From the NCBI GenBank assembly GCA_016287755.1, contig JAEEWT010000002.1, positions 124,001 through 188,000 of the forward strand: a stretch of 64,000 bases of DNA. The letters are read 5' to 3'. Position numbers and translations under genes: made by a program. The notes below the pieces were generated by a model, which was not told the DNA's origin, made no database searches, and saw only the letters and a list, made by a program, of their open reading frames with translations. This DNA comes from Prevotella sp. GTDB taxonomy: Bacteria > Bacteroidota > Bacteroidia > Bacteroidales > Bacteroidaceae. Of the stretch, positions 25,666 to 34,701 are shown piece after piece (the stretch's first letter is position 1; the number at the start of each line of letters is the position of its first letter).

Positions 25666-27231
25666 TTATTTCCGCTGTTTCTCCGTCTCACTCCGTACCC
25701 ACTGATAGAAACGATCCACGAATTCTATCTTCTCGCGATTCGGCAACATGATTAACGAAGCACCATTACTGAACTGCATCGTGGTAGGTTTAGAGGCATC
25801 AAACGTAGGCCAATAAGGCAAACCTTTCCCGTTGGGATTCCCCGTCTTGGCGAAGTTCACCCAGTACTGCTGGATGATTTCTGCCAACGCCGACTCAGCA
25901 GGATACTTGTCAGGCTGCATCAGGAACTCACCATTCAGGTAGAGAATGTCATCAGCATGTGCCACTCCTCGACGACGCGGGTCACCAGAGAAGCTGCGTG
26001 TAGAAGGCTGGGCAAGGAAGGCTGCATAGGCAGCACCCTTACCCGTCTTTGACTGTAAGTTCACCCAAGCGTAGGAAGGCCAGGCAAAGCCCATGTCACG
26101 AAACGCATCACCGTTGCCATGGAAAGCCTCATCAACCGTGTTACCGGGATAAATCTTCAAGGCTTCCTCTGCAAAGGGACCAAACGTGGCACGCACTGAT
26201 TTCTGGTAATCCTCAGGTTCTATACTTCTCGAGAACAAAGCACCTTCATCAGAGTTGGTCATCACGATAACAGGCACATCGTTATAATCCCCCCGTTCAT
26301 AAAGACGGTAGAGGTCGTCGGTAATTACATACCCATCCACACAAGGCCAGAAGCCACCGAACCCTACGTCATTTCCACAAAGGGCCATGGCGTCCATCTT
26401 TCGCAGTTCCTTCAGGGATTTCTTCTTCAGATGCTTCTGAAAGGCGAGTCCATGCTGCTCTGCACCCTTCTGCGAGGCATTGGTCACCAATGTTCTGTTA
26501 CCATCCTGCCATGGTGCGAAAGAACCACCGCTCTGACTGATGGCTGCACGGAAGAGTCCTTTGGCCAAGGGAGAAGCACAAAGAATGCTACAACTGATGG
26601 CGCCGGCACTCTCTCCGAAGATGGTTACTTTCGAGGGGTCACCACCGAAGTTCTGGATATTACGTTGCACCCATTTAAGGGCGAAGATCTGATCCAACAA
26701 ACCATAGTTACCTGAATGACCATTCTTCGATTCCTTGGTGAGCTCAGGATGAGCCATAAAGCCCAAGGCACCTGTTCGGTACTCCACACTGACTACCACC
26801 ACCCCTCGCATGGCAAGATGTTTCCACAGGTCACCGCCGTAATGTTCTGTCTGGAATCCACCTCCGTGAATCCATACCATTACGGGCAGACGGTCGTTGA
26901 CCGATGTGGCAGGCGTAGCAATACCCAGATAAAGACAGTCCTCGCTCATCATGTCGGCTGTACGACCAGGACGAGTAGGCTGTGGAGGCCAGGGGCCGAA
27001 TTGATCCGATTTCAATACTCCTGTCCAAGGTTTTGCGGACTGAGGTTCTTTCCAACGGAGGTTTCCAACAGGCGGAGCTGCATAAGGAATCGCTTTATAA
27101 ACAGCAAGCGGTCCGTCAACCACTCCTTCAACATCACCCGTTTCCACATGTGTCTTGAGAAGTGGCTGCGCTTGTATCATCGATACGGTCAGCAAACCGA
27201 TGATGATCAATAAGAATCTTCTTATTCTCAT
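25666..27231 (-). CDS. Secreted type B carboxylesterase
   Basis: A 521-residue alpha/beta-hydrolase with signal peptide (MRIRRFLLIIIGLLTVSMIQAQ). Hallmarks are EDCLYLGI, the oxyanion loop VMVWIHGGGF and the nucleophile elbow VTIFGESAGAIS, with the downstream acid near DEGALF. The substrate is uncertain: this family in gut Bacteroidota includes feruloyl/acetyl esterases on plant polymers and general esterases. I start at 27231 because the signal begins there; a TATCTTTG box (27260-27267, minus) lies 29 nt upstream. Confidence 0.88.
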   Translation of the reverse strand: MRIRRFLLIIIGLLTVSMIQAQPLLKTHVETGDVEGVVDGPLAVYKAIPYAAPPVGNLRWKEPQSAKPWTGVLKSDQFGPWPPQPTRPGRTADMMSEDCLYLGIATPATSVNDRLPVMVWIHGGGFQTEHYGGDLWKHLAMRGVVVVSVEYRTGALGFMAHPELTKESKNGHSGNYGLLDQIFALKWVQRNIQNFGGDPSKVTIFGESAGAISCSILCASPLAKGLFRAAISQSGGSFAPWQDGNRTLVTNASQKGAEQHGLAFQKHLKKKSLKELRKMDAMALCGNDVGFGGFWPCVDGYVITDDLYRLYERGDYNDVPVIVMTNSDEGALFSRSIEPEDYQKSVRATFGPFAEEALKIYPGNTVDEAFHGNGDAFRDMGFAWPSYAWVNLQSKTGKGAAYAAFLAQPSTRSFSGDPRRRGVAHADDILYLNGEFLMQPDKYPAESALAEIIQQYWVNFAKTGNPNGKGLPYWPTFDASKPTTMQFSNGASLIMLPNREKIEFVDRFYQWVRSETEKQRK

Positions 27232-27308
27232 AATTGCAAATGATTGTTTGAACTTTTCGCAAAGATACAAAATAAAGATGAATCATGATGAATCTTTTCA
27301 AGAAAAAC

Positions 27309-27339
27309 TTGGGGATTCGGGAAAAATCTTTTAATTTTG
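27309..27339 (+). promoter_or_regulatory. Promoter of the 350-residue envelope protein gene
   Basis: TTG (27309-27311), exactly 20 nt, TAATTTTG (27332-27339), about 40 nt before the ATG at 27381. Confidence 0.65.
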
Positions 27340-27380
27340 CACGCACATTGTGAAATGAAACTTCTACTTACAAAGAAAGG

Positions 27381-28433
27381 ATGAATATGAAGATAAGAAT
27401 CAGAATGATAACATATTGTGCCTTACTCATCATGAGTGTTGTTTCGGCCAAGGCACAAAACGATGTAGGAACCTACCATGGTTCAGATATCTATACCGCA
27501 GGTGCGGGGGCGGAATACCGGAACCAATTCAATCATCTTGATGTAGCTATTACGACAGGTACGACAGGTATCGGCGCTGAACTGGCCATGCCTGCCAGCG
27601 ATATGGTGCAAATCCGTGCCGGCTTTGCTGTCATGCCATCGTTCAAGAAATCCATGAACTTCAGGGTTGGATTAAAGAATGACCCCGAGAAGGACAAGAA
27701 CGGTAACAAGATTGTGACGAAATTCGACAAGATGTCGGAGGTATTCAAGCAAGCTACCGGTTACCAGATCGACCGTAATATAAAAATGTATGGTCGTCCT
27801 ACGTACTACAATGCCAAGGTACTGGTTGATGTCTTCCCCTTCCCGAACAAGAAATGGTTTGTTACCGCCGGTTTCTACTATGGTAACGAGCAAATCGCCA
27901 AGGCTTATAATGCCTATGAGGATATGAGCAGTCTGGTAGCGGTAGGAATTTATAACCACGTTCACGATAAAGTTGTGGCTGGCGAACCCATCGTGACGAC
28001 CAGTGTAGGAGGATTCGAATACGCCATTAAGTTCGACCCGCATTACGAGGATGATGCTGAGGTAATTAAACGATTCGAGCAATACGGACGCATGGGTGTG
28101 CATTTAGGCGATTTCAAAGATGGTACACCTTATTATTGTTATCCTAACGAAGAGGCCATGATGGAGGTGAAGGTCAAGGCCAACCGTTTCAAACCCTATC
28201 TGGGGTTCGGATATGGTTCAGAAGTACCGAAGACCGGCAAGCTCTATAACTTCGCTTTTGAATGTGGTTTCATGACATGGGGAGGCACACCAAAGATCAT
28301 CACCCACGACGGTGTTGACCTCGCAAAAGACGTGCATGGCATCCGTGGCGACATCGGATCATATGTCCGTTTCTTCAAAGGATTTAAAGTCTTCCCTGTT
28401 TTGAACCTGCGTATCTCCAGAAGAATTTTCTAA
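27381..28433 (+). CDS. Predicted outer-membrane protein, unknown function
   Basis: A 350-residue protein with an N-terminal signal (IRIRMITYCALLIMSVVSAKAQ) and alternating hydrophobic beta-type segments such as VDVFPFPNKKWFVTAGFYYG, FKPYLGFGYGSEV and VFPVLNLRISRRIF, typical of an outer-membrane barrel. I do not recognise a named family. ATG codons at 27381 and 27387 are both possible; AGAAAGG precedes the first closely. Confidence 0.7.
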   Translation: MNMKIRIRMITYCALLIMSVVSAKAQNDVGTYHGSDIYTAGAGAEYRNQFNHLDVAITTGTTGIGAELAMPASDMVQIRAGFAVMPSFKKSMNFRVGLKNDPEKDKNGNKIVTKFDKMSEVFKQATGYQIDRNIKMYGRPTYYNAKVLVDVFPFPNKKWFVTAGFYYGNEQIAKAYNAYEDMSSLVAVGIYNHVHDKVVAGEPIVTTSVGGFEYAIKFDPHYEDDAEVIKRFEQYGRMGVHLGDFKDGTPYYCYPNEEAMMEVKVKANRFKPYLGFGYGSEVPKTGKLYNFAFECGFMTWGGTPKIITHDGVDLAKDVHGIRGDIGSYVRFFKGFKVFPVLNLRISRRIF

Positions 28434-28515
28434 TTTTTTCATGCTGATGCAACTTTTTGTGTATCATTATCGTCTAACAGACAAAGTAATGAATCAACAA
28501 ACAAAAGACAAAAGC

Positions 28516-29157
28516 ATGAAAAGGTATTTAATTACAATCCTATTGGCAGGTGCACTGCTTGCTCCCGTCACGATACAGGCACAGAAGCACCGTCATCACC
28601 CACAGGTGGTGAATCCCACATCGGTACCCGATTCTTCTGGTATCGTTGCCTACTCAGACACGACTTCCACCGATACGGCAGGAACATCAACTCCTGTGTA
28701 TATTGATGAGTACGAAGACGATGACGACTTCTTTTTGTCACCCCACGACATGACAGATCTGGTGGGAGGTGGTCTTGGAGCCATATTGGCCGTGATCATG
28801 GTCCTCTTCATCGTTCTGGCGCCCTTTATTTTCGTTGCCTTTATCATCTATCTGATCTTCAAGAACAGGCGTCAACGCTACCAGTTGGCAGAGAAGGCTA
28901 TGGAAAGCGGACAACAGATTCCCCAGGAACTGGTGCGCACAGAATATCAGAACGACGATTATCTCTGGAAGAAAGGCATCAAGAACGTGTTCTTAGGTAT
29001 CGGTTTGGCTATCCTGTTCAAATGTTTAGGAGCAGATGCGCTTACAGGTATCGGCTGGCTCGTTGCCCTCTATGGTGTAGGTCAGGCCGTGATTTCCAAG
29101 ACCTCATCCCGTAAACGCGACAGGTATGATGACAACATCAACCCTCCCGTGGAATAG
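28516..29157 (+). CDS. DUF6249-like membrane protein
   Basis: A 213-residue protein starting MKRYLITILLAGALLAPVTIQAQ (signal), a His/Ser/Thr-rich acidic stretch, one strong membrane segment (AILAVIMVLFIVLAPFIFVAFIIYLIF) followed by KNRRQRYQLAEKAMESGQQIPQEL, which fits the DUF6249 pattern from memory, and a hydrophobic C-terminal part. The earlier in-frame start (28441) adds a stretch with no signal. It precedes a PspC/sigma unit, suggesting an envelope stress link. Confidence 0.7.
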   Translation: MKRYLITILLAGALLAPVTIQAQKHRHHPQVVNPTSVPDSSGIVAYSDTTSTDTAGTSTPVYIDEYEDDDDFFLSPHDMTDLVGGGLGAILAVIMVLFIVLAPFIFVAFIIYLIFKNRRQRYQLAEKAMESGQQIPQELVRTEYQNDDYLWKKGIKNVFLGIGLAILFKCLGADALTGIGWLVALYGVGQAVISKTSSRKRDRYDDNINPPVE

Positions 29158-29177
29158 TTCTTCGGTCATCTGTTTTA

Positions 29178-29212
29178 CCCATTAACCCCATTATACCATT
29201 AACCCCATTTAA
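29178..29212 (+). repeat. 8-9-bp tandem repeat ahead of the pspC-like gene
   Basis: CCATT recurs at 29179, 29188, 29196 and 29205 (spacing 9, 8, 9) in a CCCATTAAC-like tract that ends 2-5 nt before the ATG at 29215. Confidence 0.7.
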
Positions 29213-29214
29213 TC

Positions 29215-29409
29215 ATGGAACAGAAAAAATTATTACGATCAAACGATAGAGTTATCGCAGGCGTCTGCGGTGGAATCGCAGAGTATCTCAACATCGACCC
29301 CACAGTGGTACGTGTAGCATATGCTGTGCTCACCCTGTTCACTGTGTTCTGCGGAATCATCCTATATCCAATTCTTTGGATTATCATGCCTGAGAAACGT
29401 ATGTATTAA
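29215..29409 (+). CDS. PspC domain protein
   Basis: A 64-residue protein consisting of one PspC domain: LLRSNDRVIAGVCGGIAEYLNIDPTVVRVAYAVLTLF, then a second hydrophobic stretch FCGIILYPILWIIMPEK. PspC domains act in envelope-stress sensing. The sigma gene begins 1 nt after its stop. Confidence 0.92.
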   Translation: MEQKKLLRSNDRVIAGVCGGIAEYLNIDPTVVRVAYAVLTLFTVFCGIILYPILWIIMPEKRMY

Positions 29410-29410
29410 G

Positions 29411-29950
29411 ATGAAGGTTAACAGCGATCTCTCCCTCGTCACGCAGGTGGCGGTGTTTCACAACAAGCGGGCTTTCGACCAACTTGTCAGGAAATACCAG
29501 TCACCTGTTCGTCGGTTCTTTCTGAGCCAGACGCTGGGAGACGGACCGCTCAGCGATGACCTCGCCCAAGAGACCTTCATCAAAGCCTATACGCGGATTG
29601 CCAGTTTCAAAGGACTCTCAGGGTTCTCCACCTGGCTTTACCGCATTGCCTATAACGTGCTCTACGACTACCGTCGTTCGCAGCACATCACTGAGGATAT
29701 CGACACAACAGCCATGCGACTCGTTAGTGAAAGACCTTCCGATTCCACGCTGCGCATGGATATCTATGACGCACTAAAAACACTCAAGTCGGACGAACGT
29801 ACCTGTATCACGCTACAGATGATGGACGGACTACCTATCGACAAGATCTCTGAAATTACCGGAATGCCGCAAGGCACCGTAAAATCACACCTCTCAAGAG
29901 GAAAGAAACAACTAGCAACCTATTTAAGTGAGAATGGATATGGACGATAA
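29411..29950 (+). CDS. ECF-type RNA polymerase sigma factor
   Basis: A 179-residue factor with region 2 (RAFDQLVRKYQSPVRRFFLSQTLGD through FSTWLYRIAYNVLYDYRR) and region 4 (DERTCITLQMMDGLPIDKISEITGMPQGTVKSHLSRGKKQL). I start at MKVNSDLSLV (29411), directly after the pspC stop; the longer frame overlaps pspC entirely. It overlaps the next gene by 17 nt. The PspC, sigma, DUF5056 order suggests an envelope-stress regulon. Confidence 0.92.
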   Translation: MKVNSDLSLVTQVAVFHNKRAFDQLVRKYQSPVRRFFLSQTLGDGPLSDDLAQETFIKAYTRIASFKGLSGFSTWLYRIAYNVLYDYRRSQHITEDIDTTAMRLVSERPSDSTLRMDIYDALKTLKSDERTCITLQMMDGLPIDKISEITGMPQGTVKSHLSRGKKQLATYLSENGYGR

Positions 29951-30332
29951 GCAAAAAGAACAATACAGAGAAACCGTAACCAACGAACCGATTATGGTAA
30001 CGGAAGAGGATGAGACACTGGTAAACAGTTTCTTCTCGGACCATCATGTAGAAGTCGAGGACAACGGCTTCACCCATCGTGTGATGAGAAACCTGCCACA
30101 GACTGCTTGGCAGAAGAACCGCATTTGGACTGTCCTCTGCTCCGTTCTCGGCATCCTGCTGTTGTATTACACCAAGGGCTTAAGGACACTCTTCGGCACC
30201 TTCTTCGGATTGTTGGCTGATGCTACTACAAATATGGTTTATCAGCAGAACCCGTTGATTGTCTATCTCACTATCCTCGCCTTGGTGATGACAGGCGGGT
30301 ATATAGTGGTTACCTCAGAGCGTTGGAAGTAA
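29934..30332 (+). CDS. DUF5056-like membrane protein, likely sigma-factor partner
   Basis: A 132-residue protein: an acidic N-terminus containing DETLVNSFFSDHHVEVEDNGFTHRVMRNLPQ, the pattern I associate with DUF5056, and two membrane segments (IWTVLCSVLGILLLYY and PLIVYLTILALVMTGGYIVV). Encoded right after and overlapping an ECF sigma factor, it may be its membrane anti-sigma; this is inference. Start codons GTG 29928, ATG 29934 and ATG 29940 are all possible. Confidence 0.75.
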   Translation: MDMDDKQKEQYRETVTNEPIMVTEEDETLVNSFFSDHHVEVEDNGFTHRVMRNLPQTAWQKNRIWTVLCSVLGILLLYYTKGLRTLFGTFFGLLADATTNMVYQQNPLIVYLTILALVMTGGYIVVTSERWK

Positions 30333-30345
30333 ATACTTACAAATA

Positions 30346-32406
30346 TTATTCGATAAAGAGGAAACCGTCGTCTTCATCTGATACGGTTTTCTCTTTTTTC
30401 TTTGGTGGGTTCTTCAGCTGTCCATTCTCATCAAACATACCGTAGGTGGTACGTAACACCACAAACTCCGTCCTACGGTTCAGCTGATTACAAATCTCTT
30501 CTTTCTCAGGATCGTTCAGTGCTTTCACGAACTCCTCTGTCAGCACATCGTTCTCCTTCAACCAAGAATACTTCTCTGTTAGTTTCTTCCGGATAGTCTT
30601 GGGTTTCTCCACCCCATAGCCCATGGGGGTGAGTCGTTCTTTAGGAATACCATGTGCGATGAGGTAGTTCACCACCGATTCGGCACGCCGCTGCGACAGT
30701 CGTTTGTTATAGTCGGCACTACCCCGATAATCGGCATGGGCACTCAATTCAATCGTTACATTAGGATTCTCGTTCAGCATGCCCACCAGCTCATCCAATG
30801 CAGCAGCCGACTCCGGTCGTAACGTGGCCTTATCGAAATCGTAGAAGATATTATCAATGAGTACGGGAACGCGGATGCTGGCCAATGGGAACTGCAACGT
30901 GTATTCCTCCGACTCCTTGGCCGGTTTCACGCAGATCTCCTCCCGATGGTTCAAGTAACCCTTGCACGAAGCCAACAAGATATAATCCACGCCCGGCTGC
31001 AACTCCTGTTCAAACGAGCCGTCACCCTTCACGCTCAGTTTCAGGTTCGTTCCATCATTACCCACCATATACACTTGAGCGGCAGGCAGTTCATAGCCGT
31101 CCATCTCGTACACCCAGCCCTTGAGTGTCTGCACGATCTCTGGATTCTCAAAGCTATAGATATGATCCCAGCCACGACCGTCACCGCGGTTCGAGCAGAA
31201 ATACCCCTTGTTCCGCAGTCCTTCAAAGGTACAACCGAAATCATCTCCCTGTGAGTTCAAAGGGAAGCCTGGATGCTCCAGCTTATATCTTCCACTCTTA
31301 TCCACCTTGGCGATGAAGATATCCAGTCCACCCATGCCCGGATGACCGTTTGAAGAGAAATACAGATCACCATTAGGACGGAAGGTCGGGAACATCTCAT
31401 CACCCTCTGTATTCACCGGTGCGCCAACATTCTCCACGCCACCAAGTCCTGCAGCTGTCAGTCTGACGCGCCAGATATCCATACCACCCATGCCGCCTGG
31501 CATATCAGAGACGAAATACAGCCATTCCCCATCGGGCGAAACAGCAGGATGGGCGAAGCTTGACAATGTATCTCGGGAAATCTCCAATTTGGAGGGTGCA
31601 CCCCATGCAGCATCAGAACGGTTCGATGTAACGATGGTAGCATAGCGCGGATAATCCGGATCAGTAGAGCACTGCGTGAGATACATTACCCGCTGGTCGG
31701 TTGAGAAGCAACAAGCACCCTCATCATATTCCGTATTCAGACCGCTTTCAATGGTCTGCGGCTTGGTCCACTTCCCCTTGTCGTCTTTCTGCGAGAAGAA
31801 AATATCACCCGCCTTGGCACCCGTGATACCACTGACTTCATCGCCCTGTGCCTCCTTTCGGGTGGAAGTAAAGAAGAGCTGATCGTACTCGTCGCCGCAG
31901 AGCATCGGACTATAATCGGCCCTGCGGGAATTGAAGATATCCATCTTCTTCACCGTATAGCGTGATCCTATCTGCTTGATCTCAGGAGCTGTACGCGCCG
32001 ATTCCAGTCCGTTACGAGCCAACTCATTATCGGGCAGAGAGTCGAGCACACCCAAGAACTCCTTTTCTGCCTCCTTGTAGTTACCATTGCGAAGCAACTG
32101 ACGGGCGAAAGAAAGATGGGTATTGATATCATCCTGTTTGTATCGGATGACATTCCGGTAAGCAGCAATCGCTTTTTGTGAGGAATTGATACGCTCATAG
32201 CATTGAGCCATCTTCAGGGCAATCTGTCCACGACGGTCGCGTTCCTTGGAGGAAGTCTTTGAATAAGCCTGCTTGAACTGTTCTGCCGCATCGTAATACT
32301 CACCGATGGCGAGGAACTTCTCACCCTTCTTCATGTTCAGATCGGCACCGCACGAAGAGAACAGGACAACCAACAGGAGTAAAAACACTGAATACTTGCG
32401 CATCAT
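30346..32406 (-). CDS. PorE-like TPR/PD40/OmpA lipoprotein of the type IX secretion system
   Basis: A 686-residue lipoprotein (lipobox LFSSCG). Domain order: TPR repeats (about 25-140, with AIGEYYDAAEQFKQAYSK), a PD40/WD40-like propeller (about 165-400, with VSPDGEWLYFVSD and FRPNGDLYFSSNGHPGMGGLDIF), a carboxypeptidase-regulatory-like domain (about 425-490, TLKGWVYEMDGYELPAAQVY) and an OmpA peptidoglycan-binding domain (about 515-640, NVTIELSAHADYRGSADYNKRLSQRRAESV). This is the published order of PorE (PG1058 in Porphyromonas gingivalis), which tethers the type IX machine to peptidoglycan. Paralogs exist, so the role is likely, not proven. Confidence 0.82.
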   Translation of the reverse strand: MMRKYSVFLLLLVVLFSSCGADLNMKKGEKFLAIGEYYDAAEQFKQAYSKTSSKERDRRGQIALKMAQCYERINSSQKAIAAYRNVIRYKQDDINTHLSFARQLLRNGNYKEAEKEFLGVLDSLPDNELARNGLESARTAPEIKQIGSRYTVKKMDIFNSRRADYSPMLCGDEYDQLFFTSTRKEAQGDEVSGITGAKAGDIFFSQKDDKGKWTKPQTIESGLNTEYDEGACCFSTDQRVMYLTQCSTDPDYPRYATIVTSNRSDAAWGAPSKLEISRDTLSSFAHPAVSPDGEWLYFVSDMPGGMGGMDIWRVRLTAAGLGGVENVGAPVNTEGDEMFPTFRPNGDLYFSSNGHPGMGGLDIFIAKVDKSGRYKLEHPGFPLNSQGDDFGCTFEGLRNKGYFCSNRGDGRGWDHIYSFENPEIVQTLKGWVYEMDGYELPAAQVYMVGNDGTNLKLSVKGDGSFEQELQPGVDYILLASCKGYLNHREEICVKPAKESEEYTLQFPLASIRVPVLIDNIFYDFDKATLRPESAAALDELVGMLNENPNVTIELSAHADYRGSADYNKRLSQRRAESVVNYLIAHGIPKERLTPMGYGVEKPKTIRKKLTEKYSWLKENDVLTEEFVKALNDPEKEEICNQLNRRTEFVVLRTTYGMFDENGQLKNPPKKKEKTVSDEDDGFLFIE

Positions 32407-32432
32407 ATCCTATAAACGAGAGAAAGCACGTT

Positions 32433-34313
32433 TTATTGTGTTCCTCCCTGCTTCGGCTTACTGCGCTTGCCCGATGGTTTGTCGGGCATCAGCGTCACCC
32501 TGCGGTTGGAATTGTCGGCCAACACCTGATTCACTATGGCAGTGATCTGCTCCTTCAGTTCATTGACAAACTGCGCTGGATCATATTGCTGATGCTCGAT
32601 ATCACGGAGTTTCTTCTCCCAGATACCCGTCAGCTCACAGCTCTTCAGCAGTTCCTCCTTGATAATGTCTATCAGCTCAATGCCCGTAGGTGTAGCCACC
32701 AAACGTTTCTTCTCCCTGCGGATATAATTACGTTTGAACAAGGTCTCGATGATACCCGCCCTCGACGACGGTCGGCCGATACCATTCTCCTTCATGGCAG
32801 CACGAAGTTCCTCATCCTCCACGAACTTTCCTGCCGTTTCCATGGCACGCAACAAAGAAGCCTCGTTATAATAAGGTGGCGGGGTGGTTAGCTTCTCTGT
32901 GAGCGTCGGCTCATGCGGTCCGCTCTCCCCTTTTACGAAGGTTGGCAGCGTTTTCTCCTCTTCCTCCTTCTTCTCTTCGTCATTTGTGGGAAGCTGAGAC
33001 GACGGCTGTGCATATACGATTCGCCATCCCGGATCCAGGATTTCCTTTCCTGTAGCCTTGAACTCTATCCCGTCAACCTCGCCCAATACCGTTGTTGTAG
33101 CGTACTTACAATCGGGATAGAACACGCTGATAAACCGTCGTGCTACCAGATCATAGACATGCTGTTCCATATTGGTAAGGTTCTGCGGAATCACCCCAGT
33201 AGGAATAATCGCATGGTGGTCGGTCACCTTACTCGTATCGAACACCCGCTTCGTTTTCGGCAACGGCTTACCGCCTAGGGGGCGCACCAGGTCGGCATAA
33301 GGAGCCACACCAGCCACTTTTACCTGATACAGACCGTTCATAATCTGCGGACACTTGGGATAGATATCGTCTGAAAGGTATTGGGTATCCACACGCGGAT
33401 AGGTGGTGAACTTCCGTTCATACAAAGCCTGAATGGTGTTCAGCGTCATCTCCGCACTCATACCGTACTTCCTGTTACAATCCACCTGCAACGAGGTAAG
33501 GTCATACAGCTGTTTCGGCTGTTCCTTACCGTTCTTCTTCTCTACCTTAGTCACCGTAAACGGCTTCCCTTGGATGATCTCGAAGCTCTTTTCGCCTTCC
33601 TCCTTACTGGTAAACTTACCCTTCGTAGCCGTGAACAAGGTTTCCCGGTAGATGGTAGAGAGTACCCAATAAGGCTCTGGTTTGAAGTTATCAATCTCCT
33701 TCTGACGGTTTACAATCAAGGCTAATGTAGGCGTCTGCACCCTTCCGATGCTCAGCACCTGACGGTTCTGTCCGTATTTCAGCGTATAGAGACGAGTGGC
33801 ATTCATACCTAAGATCCAGTCGCCTATCGCTCTCGAAAGACCTGCCATATACAACGGCTGATACTCCTGCTGGTCTTTCAGTTTCGAGAACCCTTCGCGG
33901 ATGGCCTCATCGGTCATCGATGAGATCCACAAACGCTTTACCGGACATTTCGCCTGAGCTTTCTGCATCACCCAACGTTGGATGAGCTCACCCTCCTGAC
34001 CGGCGTCACCGCAGTTGATGATGCCGTCGGCGGCTTGCATCAACCGTTCAATCACAGCAAATTGTTTCTGGATTCCCTTATCGTCAATCAGCTTGATACC
34101 AAAGCGCGGTGGAATCATCGGCAGGGAACCCAAGCTCCACGCCTTCCACATCGGCGTATAGTCGTGCGGTTCCTTCAGCGTACACAGATGACCGAACGTC
34201 CATGTCACCTGATATCCGTTGCCCTCCATATATCCGTCCCTGCTACTGGTAGCTCCGATGATACGGGCGATATCCTTCGCTACACTTGGTTTCTCCGCAA
34301 TACAAACTATCAT
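32433..34313 (-). CDS. topB: DNA topoisomerase III
   Basis: A 626-residue type IA topoisomerase that decatenates DNA through a single-strand break. TOPRIM domain: CIAEKPSVAKDIARIIGA and NCGDAGQEGELIQRWVM. The active-site tyrosine is in YERKFTTYPRVDTQYLSDD; PSSRAGIIETLFKRNYI and GRVQTPTLALIV are other family blocks. No zinc-finger tail is seen; the protein ends in a basic stretch (PSGKRSKPKQGG). Short TopB-like proteins also occur on mobile elements, but the neighbours here look chromosomal. Confidence 0.93.
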   Translation of the reverse strand: MIVCIAEKPSVAKDIARIIGATSSRDGYMEGNGYQVTWTFGHLCTLKEPHDYTPMWKAWSLGSLPMIPPRFGIKLIDDKGIQKQFAVIERLMQAADGIINCGDAGQEGELIQRWVMQKAQAKCPVKRLWISSMTDEAIREGFSKLKDQQEYQPLYMAGLSRAIGDWILGMNATRLYTLKYGQNRQVLSIGRVQTPTLALIVNRQKEIDNFKPEPYWVLSTIYRETLFTATKGKFTSKEEGEKSFEIIQGKPFTVTKVEKKNGKEQPKQLYDLTSLQVDCNRKYGMSAEMTLNTIQALYERKFTTYPRVDTQYLSDDIYPKCPQIMNGLYQVKVAGVAPYADLVRPLGGKPLPKTKRVFDTSKVTDHHAIIPTGVIPQNLTNMEQHVYDLVARRFISVFYPDCKYATTTVLGEVDGIEFKATGKEILDPGWRIVYAQPSSQLPTNDEEKKEEEEKTLPTFVKGESGPHEPTLTEKLTTPPPYYNEASLLRAMETAGKFVEDEELRAAMKENGIGRPSSRAGIIETLFKRNYIRREKKRLVATPTGIELIDIIKEELLKSCELTGIWEKKLRDIEHQQYDPAQFVNELKEQITAIVNQVLADNSNRRVTLMPDKPSGKRSKPKQGGTQ

Positions 34314-34364
34314 CTTTCACAGTTTTGATGTGCGAAGGTACGAAATAATTCTCAAACAACCAAA

Positions 34365-34480
34365 AATAAGAAAGAAAACTGCCCGACCGCCATGAAGGTG
34401 AATCGGGCAATTCTTTCTGACAAATCTAAGAATATATAAAGATTGATGTTGGTCTATTGATTGTTTTTTCTGAATGACGG
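34365..34480 (-). ncRNA. Candidate small RNA or topB leader
   Basis: Downstream of a well-formed minus-strand promoter (34482-34513) about 110 nt run to a GC-rich hairpin GCCCGA...TCGGGC (34408-34381) followed by AGTTTTCTTTCTTATTTTT, a rho-independent terminator. No open frame of note lies between. topB starts a further 50 nt downstream behind its own TACCTTCG box, so this is either an independent small RNA or an attenuated topB leader. Confidence 0.5.
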
Positions 34481-34481
34481 T

Positions 34482-34513
34482 GCAAAGGTACGGGTGTTTC
34501 CCATGGAAAGCAA
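34482..34513 (-). promoter_or_regulatory. Promoter of the candidate small RNA
   Basis: On the minus strand TTG (34511-34513), exactly 20 nt, TACCTTTG (34483-34490), then C. The spacer contains the palindrome-like TTTCCATGGGAAA. Confidence 0.65.
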
Positions 34514-34542
34514 TTATTCTATTTCATTTCTACCGGAGTTGT

Positions 34543-34599
34543 TGCGACAAACGGCCAAAATTGCGACAAAATGGGGTCATGCCCTCCAAATTTGTCGCA
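34543..34599. repeat. TGCGACAAA direct and inverted repeats
   Basis: TGCGACAAA at 34543-34551 and 34562-34570, and its inverse TTTGTCGCA at 34591-34599, lie between the divergent topB/small-RNA promoters and the phosphoesterase gene. Possible regulator sites. Confidence 0.6.
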
Positions 34600-34701
34600 T
34601 GTGCCATGAACTTTTTTATTTTCGCAGCGAATTTTTCAGTCATTTTTCATAACACATTTGGGAAATAATGCCGATATTTGCAGAGTGAAAGAGAAAAAGA
34701 T

